From NCBI GenBank assembly GCA_010093705.1, contig MU006102.1:66123-130122 (forward strand): a DNA stretch of 64,000 nucleotides, in the 5' to 3' direction. Under the pieces are notes generated by a model, which did no database searches, was not told the DNA's origin, and worked only from the letters and a program-made list of their open reading frames with translations. This DNA comes from Patellaria atrata CBS 101060. Lineage: Eukaryota; Ascomycota; Dothideomycetes; Patellariales; Patellariaceae. Position numbers and translations under genes: made by a program. Positions 12,901 to 22,347 of this stretch are shown piece after piece. How positions within the stretch are numbered: the stretch's first letter is position 1; the number at the start of each line of letters is the position of its first letter.

Positions 12901-13313
12901 ATCGGATACACACCTAGATCCAAAACATTCCCGCCTCTGCTGGTATCTAGTCCCAACGGCGAGTTGCATGTTGGGCAGTACTGTGATTCAAATTCCCTGA
13001 TGTACTCGTAAAAGCAGGCCTCGTGTGCAACATGTCCACAGGACAGCTGCAGTATACGTTCTCCTCGTAGAGTATGTTCCAGAGGTTCTTCACACACCGC
13101 ACATTCGCTACCGATAAAGGTTCGTTCGCGTCTCGTTCGAGATCTGTCGATATCGAGCACCGCGGCCATGCCTCTGCTAGATCGTGGGACAGTCGGCGTC
13201 AAAGCGCCGCTGCCAGAGTTTGATGAAGGACGAAAATGTGTTTTATAGTCGGAGGAGAGCTGCGATGATCGAGAATGAGGACGGAAGCCTGAGAGAGACA
13301 ACTTATGAGCCAT
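9941..13313 (-). CDS. RING-PH-vWA scaffold protein, Ste5/Far1-like
   Basis: Four exons on the minus strand: 13313-12914, 12864-12180, 12100-11868 and 11814-9941, with introns of 49, 79 and 53 bp; 1063 residues. A RING-H2 finger occupies residues about 71-116 (CAVC...CGHVAHEAC...CPTC; ligands C3H2C3). A PH domain follows at about 363-470 (FGKLRLHGHVRVGKDRQSW, ending ELPSFHLQFQTRNQLDLWRR). A vWA fold starts near 546 (LDIVVVIPVSSSMQGLKI; DRMGLVTFGS) and a helical C-terminus follows it. RING, PH and vWA in this order is the architecture of the pheromone-MAPK scaffolds Far1/Ste5 and their filamentous-fungal relatives, so a signalling-scaffold or ubiquitin-ligase role at the membrane is likely. The MIDAS DxSxS aspartate is replaced (PVSSS), which argues against metal binding. 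The chosen ATG begins MAHKLSLSGFRPHSRSS; the frame is open upstream to about 13601 through a CTG repeat, so a longer or spliced N-terminus is possible. Confidence 0.85.
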
Positions 13314-13514
13314 GTCCAAGCGTGGAACAAATTGCAGTGAAACAAAATGGTAAAGTCGTACTGTGGTAAGAAGGGGTGGACCTGAACTCGACGCCTTTCC
13401 GTTTCTGGTTCTGATTTTGCTTCTTCTTCTTCTTCTTCCTGTACGTTCTGTCCCCGAGAAGTCCAAGTTGATGCAGGTTCTGTTCAACCTCGACAGCGTA
13501 CTTCTGTCTCCAAG

Positions 13515-13515
13515 T

Positions 13516-13544
<29 letters not shown>
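13515..13544 (-). repeat. AGC/CTG trinucleotide microsatellite upstream of the scaffold gene
   Basis: About ten uninterrupted AGC triplets on the plus strand (CTG/GCT on the coding strand), 200 bp upstream of the chosen start of the RING-PH-vWA gene. Read on the minus strand it gives poly-Leu in the frame continuous with the RING exon and poly-Ala in another frame that begins MSESLQPQSLANNSDS. A TTC-rich tract lies nearby at about 13420-13438. Confidence 0.9.
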
Positions 13545-13546
<2 letters not shown>

Positions 13547-14497
13547 TCAGAATTGTTCGCGAGCGACTGAGGTTGTAAGCTCTCAGACATCGACCCACCA
13601 CCCAAGGAAGAAGAAGCTAGTTCTAGTAGGGAGATTTGGGGTTTCGTTCGCTTCCTCAGCGACGTTTCAGCATGCAGACCTGGAGGTGCGTTGATCGTTG
13701 TGGACCTTGTGGATTTTTAGTCAAAAGGGAGACCGGGGCATATGGTCCGCACCACCCTTGACCCGGGATTGTGCAAAAGGCGCAACTTAAACGGGAAGGA
13801 ATCGAAAACGGGATGACTAGAATAATGACTAGATTGAAAAACAAAGTATCGCTTGAGGCGAGGTCCTGAAGCAGTAGAGCGTCTGATGAGGAAGGGGGGA
13901 ACTTTCTTGTAAGCAGACGATACTTTTATCTAGTGCAAAATAACTGAGTAAGTAACGAAGGTACCCAAGGTACAGTACCTCTGTGTCTCTGCCAGATGCA
14001 CTGAAGGGAACGCTGAGCTTTTGCGGGGCTATGTTGGATAATAACGAAAAGTTAAAGGATGAGGGCAGGTCTACGAACTGCTAGAACTACCGCGTACGCT
14101 CCGTAGATCAATAGTGATGTGCGATGACACTTGACGGGCTTTGTACAGCCGGAGTCCAAGCATCTTTTCGAAGTTGTGCTGCCTGCTAACCATGTACAGT
14201 TTTTGTACAGCGTCCCATAACTTGCACGCCGAAAATCCACCAAAATCTGGCGAATCCACCAAGGAACGCCCAAGGCGGCGAGGAGGTCCTGCAGCTTGTC
14301 GGGTATGCAAAAGCTCAGAATATCACAATCATGACTAGGGAGTGCTAAGGGTATGAGAGGTACTGTACTGGGTACAAGGCTGTTTGGAACACCTTGGAAA
14401 GCTTTGCTAGAGACCAGAAGTCGATACTGAGCGGTACGCACCGTTTGTTACGACGGCCATCCTAACAAGCATGGCGGAAAAACTGCCTAAAGTCGTT

Positions 14498-14881
14498 TTA
14501 GAGGGGAGGCGAGAAGCGATGATGGCACAATTTGGGCAATTTGGGATCATCTAGATGGGATTGAGAAAGGTTGGTTTCTTGGGAGAGGGACTGTGAGGTT
14601 TCGATTCGGCGATTCGTAAAGTGCATCGGGTCGTCGGGAGAACCTGGCGTTGTCTTTCGCGTTGATGCTCGTGGAGGAAGTGGCTTGCACTTACCAAGAG
14701 TTGGGCTTTGAGCATGGCTGGTATGGTTACTGTACCTTACTGTATCAGCGGTATGGCCCTTTTTCTCGCCGCTAAAACGCTGGATCGGCACACTGCAAGT
14801 CCTGGAGAGCCTAGGTAACAAGGGAACAAGGGACCTGCTGGTAACCAGACGAGCAGCCGAAAAAGAGGCACCTCCTGGCAC
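14498..14881 (-). pseudogene. Mitochondrial-presequence-like reading frame without ATG
   Basis: A 127-codon open frame on the minus strand begins with a GTG and reads like a mitochondrial presequence (SAARLVTSRSLVPLLPRLSR) followed by IQRFSGEKKGHTADTV. That resembles the start of small fungal mitochondrial proteins whose mature part begins EKKGQTAD or similar. After this point the frame loses resemblance and runs to a stop through Ser/Pro-rich sequence. There is no in-frame ATG, and the expected continuation was not found nearby. It may be an exon of an unrecognised spliced gene, a truncated duplicate, or chance. The resemblance is from memory only. Confidence 0.25.
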
Positions 14882-15799
14882 TTCACCACCAGCAAAAATC
14901 CCCTTTTTACCGGTGGATTTTGGCCTTGTATCTCTGTCTTCGCATCTCTACGGCCTTTGCTTGCGGTATAGCCAACGGGTTTCCTTTCTTCCACTTTGCT
15001 ATTCTCAATTACCCCAGACACCCTCATTTCTTCTCTACCATACTGTCCTGGACCCGGCTATGAGCAGATGTACAGTACACATCCCAGTATGGGTACAATC
15101 GCGTTGAAAATTGATTCTCAGGGACTCCCATGGACTACATGACTTCGCGTCGACTAACAGAGCGTCGGTAGTCGGTCCAGGAACTCTCGCAACGGTCAAA
15201 GTCAAAAGAGTCTATCCATTCTGAAAAGGAGACGAATACGCCTCATCTGATCCACATGCCAGTCTTTTCCATGGTGTTGGGGCTTCTAAAGTGATAAGAG
15301 TGATCTTATATATCAAAGTCATCGTCTGGAAGCTTTTTGATCTAAGATGAGACAGTCTGACAGTGAGATAGTTCGAATTACCCCGAAGTCTTCGCGCGAC
15401 TTTCGTGTTGTAGGTAGTAGTGTTATACGATTACCTAGGTGTTATGACTTATCGGGCTTGGACGGTGTTTTCTATTATTATTTCATCCAACATCCGAGAT
15501 GATGGTAACCTGGTATTTTTCTAATAAGGTACTGTAGACTTCGTTCAGGATTTCGCTGCAACGCCAATCTATGTGCATGCAACAGTGCGTGCCGCCTTCA
15601 GTTCTGTGATTCCAATGCCTTCGACCTGCAGATATTGTGCGTCAAATCCCGGCTTCTGATTTTCTGACGGTACTTGAAATGAGAACGTATCGTAGACTGT
15701 TAGGAAACGAGGTTTTGGTCTTTGGTCTCCTTGGAATCTAGCTAGATATTGCTTTCTATAGCGTCGGCGATCCGGTTATAGGACTATTTCTCAAGAGAG

Positions 15800-16960
15800 A
15801 AGAGATCCGAAGAATCAACGAGTCGTGCAAGTATCCACTTCAGATCTCCGATACTCTTCGAGAAAAATTCTTCCAACGGTAGGACGTCAACTGAAATGTT
15901 ATCTTGCGTTATATGGTTAGCTCATGCTGGTGAGGATGCACAGTGGTATCCTCTTCGTTCAAGGTGGTGCACAAAGGCCCGCAGGATGCGGTCCTATCCT
16001 GTCCAGGTACAGCAGGTTATCCAACTCCTTCAGTGGGAATACCGGCACTTCCAATGCAGCTGTCATGAAGTCTTTCGTTGCCGTGTGTTCTTGAAACACG
16101 TCGTATAAGAAAGATGACAGACATCTTTTGATAAAGGGAGAATCATGCAAGTGAGCGTTCCTTCTATAAGCAGCCTCTTCAGAACGGAAGGACCACTGCA
16201 AGGTCTTTGGCCTGAATCTGAATAACCTCAGTCCCCAATTTGGTCAGTGAGTAGTTCGCCCTGTCTACTTCCGCCCTATAGATACTCTATAGAGGGTGCA
16301 ACGAAAAGTATAATTTAGCGAACTGGCGAACGAGCGAGGTCAACCTTCCACAGCCCTATTATTCAGTGCTACCAATTGATGCAAAAGAAGGCGCACGACG
16401 CTGTTGGTATGTAGTTTGAGTGTGGGTCAACAATATTCCAAACCTTAACGTTAGACAGGCACACGTTCGCAAGATGATCAGGAGTTCGCTCTCAAAGTCA
16501 AAGTCAATTTTTCCATGGCGGGATTGCGTGTTAGCACGCGGATGCCATGAGCTCTGGAGATCATCTGGAGAACCAAGCGTAAATCCTCCCCCAGACACAC
16601 CACCTCGAGCTTGTCTCTCACTGCACTAGAACTACTAGAAAGTGTTCCAAGCTGATGACGAACGGCCACATACATCATCAATCGTTTCAATCTATCATCG
16701 TCACTCTCCGAACTTCCATCATTCCCAAGTTTCATGCTGCATAGGAACCTAACCATTTCGTCCACTTCAAGCAGCACTACCAATTTCAGGCTTACCATTA
16801 TTGACATCACATCACGGTTTTGCTTTGTCACACCGATCCTGCATAGGGAAAACTTCACAGTACCTTAATGCCTCTTTCTTTCAATCGGCTAAATGCCCAC
16901 GTGTGGTAGTCCGGATATGACCTCCAGATCTGCCTCGGGATGGCTAGAATAAGTTACTTT
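15800..16960 (-). pseudogene. Protein-like fragments, possible decayed or multi-intron gene
   Basis: Several minus-strand frames look like protein but do not join cleanly. From upstream to downstream they include WRSYPDYHTWAFSRLKERG (near 16945-16870), a frame at 16858-16478 with DEMVRFLCSMKLGNDG and an SSSSS tract, and 16201-15959 with SPFIKRCLSSFLYDVFQEH and PLKELDNLLYLDRIGPHP. A further frame ends FFSKSIGDLKWILARL near 15800. The last two can be joined across an 80-bp stretch that has a CTAAC branch site and a CAG acceptor but only a weak GTGCAC donor. I do not recognise the family. It could be a real gene with several introns or the remains of one. Confidence 0.25.
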
Positions 16961-19900
16961 GGTATGATGTTTAACCCCAACATTATTCCCAAAGTATCAG
17001 CAGTGCATCTCTCAACTTCACTTTTGAGAAACAAAGCGAGTTGGTACTGAATTCTAAAGGGCATCTCTGTATGGGAGATCACTTTCGTACTTTGGAAGCT
17101 CACCTTCAAGTTCTCAACACTATTTCTCAAGCTCTAGCTACTCGTCTGCACACATCCGTCATTGTACTGAAGAATTACTATACGTATGTCATACATATCA
17201 TAGACGTCCATAAAACACCCCCACTACGCCTTTGTACTCGCAAATCTTCAATTCAAACGATCTAGCAAATCTTCATCCGCAATTCAATCAAATTTGACAT
17301 CCGATTGGTTACCCCCCAATAATTATCAGCTGCTTCTAACAGTTTTAACTTCGCCTGCGACGTTCAATTCAAAGCGGATAACGCCATGGCTGAGCTCGTG
17401 GCATTTACCAGCCCATCGGATATCATAAATCTGGAGACTGGGGAAGCTGGTTCTAGCGTCATAGCATAGCATGATATCGCATAGCCGCAACACCGTTCTT
17501 TGGTCCGCTTCATTCGGAACATGTTTAAATTTTCTCTGGTGTCGAGGCTAAAAGTAGGAGCCAATGCTCTGACTCGCGCCGGTTGAAACTCTTCGTATGA
17601 CGATCAACTTTCAAGTCCAGTTCTAAAAGGATTCAGCATGAAAAACTATGACGTTGAGTGTGAAGCTGATCTGAAGAGTTTCTAGTTACCACTTTGCTCA
17701 TCTTTTACTTTCGCGCTGTAGCTTGTTTTACAGCAGGTTTCTTTCGAGTCTGACTTCTCTAGAACTTGGAGCTAAAACATTCGAACCTATGTTAGAACTA
17801 AAGTTAACCCTTCTCGAAGAATAATAGAGTTCGCACCGGTCAATAATCTAGAGCACGTGTCACGACTCACGAGGATTAAGATACCGTGTCTTGGGAACTC
17901 CAACTACCCCTGAGAATCAAATTCATCTCACTTAAGAGTCAGGAGCCGATATGTGTACCCACTCAACGTCGTCAACGGACGTTGGTCACATGGAAGTCGC
18001 CGAGTTGAGGGATCGCTAAGATCTTCTAGAAGAGAAAACCACGTGTACGTTCTGATCTACAATATGGCTTCAAAATGACGCCTTATAGGGAGTATGGCGC
18101 TGAATAGGGGGCTTCTCATACTTGTACCCACCGAGCTAGTCGATCTCTCTTCCTCAAAAACGATTACTGATGTTCAAGATATAAGTCGTCATACTTGACC
18201 CGGGTTACTAACTTTCACTCAGCTCAAGAGAATACGATCCCTTGATTGTTCTAGCCGTTCCATGCTTCTTGTTTGGCTCTAGGAAACTCCAACTCGACAA
18301 TCTTCTTAATAGCCGAAGAATCTCTAAAGTCGTCCAACGTTACTATCAGGAACTCCCAAGAATGCCGCCAGTACAGAAAAACGTAAGTTATCAGCAGTTC
18401 AGAATATCGAATTTTAGGCATGAAAGACGCAAGGGAACCGATGCTCGTATCGGTGAACCCTTATGATATTCATCCCTATAGCGTACAATACTTATCCAGG
18501 ATTCGGTTCCAGCACGGAATGAACTCCTAACTAAAATTTTAAGATATCCAATTTTCATACCAGGGTCATCCCGAGAGTAGAGTTGATATCAACTTCACGG
18601 TACATTTGCTATTGCGGAAAACTCCTTCTTCCCTTTCCATGCTACAGGGATTAAGACCTAAAATTACAGGTTTGTATAATTGTCTCAAACTTTTCAAATG
18701 TTTCAAACTGGAACCTAAGAACTATATGTTAAGCCAAAGTCATCGCATTCCTAAAGTTGATTTCACGTTCGAAAAACATCTCAATGGGACACAACTCTAC
18801 AATAATCTTCTAGGTGCATACATATCAAGCTTGCGAAATCGGTGGGATTACACTAATCACGGCGTCTCCCAGTATTCCAGGACTTTCTCTAGCCGTAATG
18901 GTTCCTAATAAATGATTGCCTTAAGATCGCCGAATATATCTTATGCCTCACCCGGAAAATCATTGATCTGGACAGGGGTGCGGGATAAGGTTAGTAATAG
19001 GACTGATTGTAAGTCTTAACATGAGTTTTATATGTCATAATTGCAATTGTATGACATGTCGTTATGCTAAGCTCAAGGTTAATAATTCAGCAGAGTCTAA
19101 TTGCACGTTATGGCATAACAGAATTTTCTTTTCCAACATTTGGGAAACTTTCTTTCCAACAACCGAAGTCTTTGGACAGATCCAAGTTCCCTCAAGCTTG
19201 CATCTCCAACTGCAAACCCACTTTCAGCGGTTGAAAGGTACCGTACCTTGCGCCCTCGGTTCCAACTCATGGCTCCGAGGGGAGAGATGGAGGACCGTGT
19301 CGTCCCAGCAATCTTTACATCCCATGCTCCTTTTACCAACAAATGGTAAATCATATCAGGATGCGGCAGAGAACTGGTAAGCTCACTCTAGGGGTATGAT
19401 GCGGGTCAATTTCATTGGAAACACACTGACCTTCCCGATCCGGTAGTCGGGATTGTTACGTACCATAAATATCCCACACCAACAAAAGCATATTGCATCA
19501 AACTATCCCTATGCTTATGGATGCAAGCATTAAGATATCTTACAGATTTTAACTTGTTATGGTTATTCTGCAGAATAATAATCAATTCTGTACGCAAATT
19601 CAATTCCCCAATTTCAAGTTTGAAACTCTCATCATTTCTACCTTTCTTCCTCGTTCCTGCGCCTGAATGTACAACATCCGACCCAAATTTCCGCAGACTT
19701 TGGAAATATGCGCCGAACCTCCCCATCGGCTCATAACCGTAGAGCTTAACACTTGCATGCAAAATGAAGATCTTCTGTCCACAAGCGAGCGAAAGGATTC
19801 GTGCCCGAAAAGTTCCAACTTCACCCACGACACTTGCGTACCGTACAGGAAATGATATGTGAGCTGGACAGACCCTGCAGTAGGTTGCGCATCTGGCTTT

Positions 19901-20345
19901 ATTGTATTTCCTTTTGTATTGTACTTGTTGTTACAAAGTAGAGAGTTTCCTATGCGGTTGAACACTAGAGTTAAAACAACCTGATACTACTATTGTACAG
20001 TACCTATTCCCATGCCTGATAGTCGGAGATGAGTTTCCGTCCCGAACTTGAGTACCAGCAAAAACTGTTGATCTCGAATCGGGTTTGTACTATACTGTAC
20101 AGTAAATGCACGTCTGCACATGCATCTAGTTCTGTCGGTCGAAGCCGAATTCCGAACCCCACGCTGCCCTGCATGATGATAGTTATCATGAATTCATGAT
20201 ACATGAGCTATGTTCCCATGCCCTCAAAATCCTTCTTGGAAGTATCTCAGTCGCATCTGATTCCCATTCTATCCGTGGAATCGGGTCGTAGGAGCCAGAG
20301 TCCTGTTTCCCCATCGTTCATGGTATCTGATGAACTAGAGCATGA

Positions 20346-21866
20346 TCACCACCGTTGCGAAACAAACGTAGTTCTAAACTGATCCGCAAAATCGATGAGC
20401 GGTGCACAATCAGATTGGGCACGTTTGTCTCTAGCTTCTTCTAACCTAGAAAGTGTCAACGAGACGCTCAGAGGGTCAAACGTGCCATATCTAGATAGCT
20501 CAATATCAAACTTACCACTCCCTCATCTTCTCTTGCCTGTTGTAGCTCGACGGATGCGTCGACAAAAACTGTGGCACTGCGTGCTTTCCCTCTTTCTCTT
20601 GCATGCGTGCCCAGCTGATGTCGTTAGCATTTCTCCATGGTAATCAATGTCGTTATACCAACTTACAGCGCAATAGCAGCTTCAGGATCATAACAACTCC
20701 TCGCCATCATCATGAGGCCAATATAATCTGCTTCAGCCTAACCCATACAAACATTAGCCACACCTGCATAAACTCCCCTCATTGAAAAATCCCCACCGCC
20801 TCCACCTCCACTCTAGCCCATACGACGACTTTTAAACATCCTCAATCCAAACAAGAAAATGCACTCACCTCCTGCCGCCGACTCCCCGGCATCCCAAATC
20901 CCAACTGCAACAGTACATTACTCGCTGCACCCGGAATGCCGACAAAAAGGTCCAAAAACCAAATCAGGGGCATGAACAAGCCCATCTGACTCATCCTCTC
21001 CGCCGCATGATGGGCGACATTATGCGCGATCTCGTGTCCTAGGACCGCAGCGAGTCCATCATCCGTCTCACAGATCGGTAATATACCAGTGAAGACAAAG
21101 ACCTTGCCTCTATCGACTCCAGTCAACCATGAAACCATGCGTAATGAAAGGGGGAGGGGGAGATGGCGTACTCACCCCGGAATCACAAAGGCATTCGCCT
21201 CGGGCGCCTCGATGACGCGGACCTCCCATCCGCCGCCCTTCCCGCTAACATCGAGTCCGCTATTCGGGATCAACCTCTCCAGCACGCCCTTCACCCTGCG
21301 CGTCCTCGGATCCCATTCCTACGACATATCACATGTCAGCCCAACCATCTATCCATCTATCCATCCACTCATGCCCCCTCCCCCCCCCTCCCTCCCCCCT
21401 CCTTCCTCCCTCCTCACCAAACAAACCCAAACAGCAAACTCACCGGCAACACTCTTCCCCCCATATCCCTCATGACCCCCTCAAACATCTGCCTCCCCAT
21501 ATCCAACTCCAGCTCCCGGGTGACGATATTAAACCGTCTCCTCCCGCTCACCGGCACCGTTTCGAGGTTATAGACATAAAAGCCCCCAACTACGGTAGCT
21601 AGGCCGACGACCTGGTAGTAGAAGGTCGGGGATTGAGACCAGCGGTATACGAAGGCGCGACTGTTGGAGAAGCGGTGGTAGCGGGGCGAGTGGGGGATGC
21701 GGTAGGTGCGGGACTGGGGGATATTTGGATGGGAGATCCTCTGTGGTCGGGGCCGCGCGTGGATTGGGGGAGCGCGTGGTATGGATTGCGTGGATGGTGG
21801 ACGTGGTGATAGTATGGAGCGGAGGGATGCGGAGAGGCGGGGTGCGAAGCTGCGGAAGAGGGGCAT
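20346..21866 (-). CDS. OMA1: Mitochondrial inner-membrane metalloendopeptidase OMA1 (M48 family)
   Basis: Six exons on the minus strand: 21866-21444, 21318-21176, 21109-20869, 20737-20667, 20614-20516 and 20445-20346; introns 125, 66, 131, 52 and 70 bp; 358 residues. The N-terminus is Arg/Ser/Pro-rich like a mitochondrial presequence, then one membrane segment (YYQVVGLATVVGGFYVYNL). The M48 catalytic part has the zinc motif HEIAH (in AVLGHEIAHNVAHHAAERMSQ) and the third-ligand glutamate in EADYIGLMMMARSCYDPEAA, followed by the typical ALW...FLSTHPSSYNR segment. All five joins restore conserved sequence (for example SRRQE|AEADYIG). OMA1 is an ATP-independent peptidase of inner-membrane quality control that acts with the i-AAA/m-AAA system and is activated by stress. 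Intron 1 contains a long polypurine run on the coding strand. Length matches fungal Oma1 proteins. Confidence 0.93.
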
Positions 21867-22347
21867 CGTGGAGATGAGTCGAGAGGTGAGATGTTGTAGT
21901 GTAGAGTAAAAGGTTTCTTATTAGGAATTCATTGCATTTAATGGCATAGAACGTCAACAGAGATAACTGTTGGCGGTATTTGTAGGTTGTGTAGTAAAGA
22001 AGGGAGTGATGGGTAGGTTGGTTGGAGCTCTAAGGCACGAATCTAATTTGACACTCTTTTGTATATCATCAACAGAAATTAAGCGGTTTTGATGTCAATT
22101 ACGGTTAATCTTGTATTCACTTGGTTTACTGTAAGCTACCTTGATATTCTACCTCTAGTTCTAGGACAAGATGTGTGATGATCCCCCACTGATAATCCCT
22201 CCAAGCTGTTTTCGCATTACACTCAAATTGGCAAAGCATCCACCAGCATAACTTTCAATAGTATTATACGTTCAGAACACCATGTCTAGTTTTCTCATAA
22301 TCGCACTCAGATATGAGATATCAGCAAGAACGCTAGACTTCACACAA
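21867..22347. other. Intergenic region between OMA1 and the coiled-coil gene
   Basis: About 480 bases, AT-rich, with no gene seen. It holds the promoter of the OMA1 gene (transcribed leftward from 21866) and the 3' UTR of the coiled-coil gene, whose stop is at 22348-22350. Confidence 0.5.

Larger units (their letters stand above)
13606..20345. other. Long gene-poor region
   Basis: About 6.7 kb with no complete gene. It carries several copies of a GTAC-A/T-GTAC motif (13970-13978, 14361-14369, 15070-15078, 19995-20003) and isolated protein-like fragments, listed separately at 14498-14881 and 15800-16960. The part from 17000 to 20300 shows only short open frames of up to about 138 codons without motifs. 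I saw no terminal repeats, no transposase or polymerase motif, and no tRNA. Confidence 0.45.

Noticed and set aside
13606-20345. Gene desert as a transposon
   Set aside because: I saw no terminal inverted or direct repeats, no target-site duplication and no transposase or polymerase motif.
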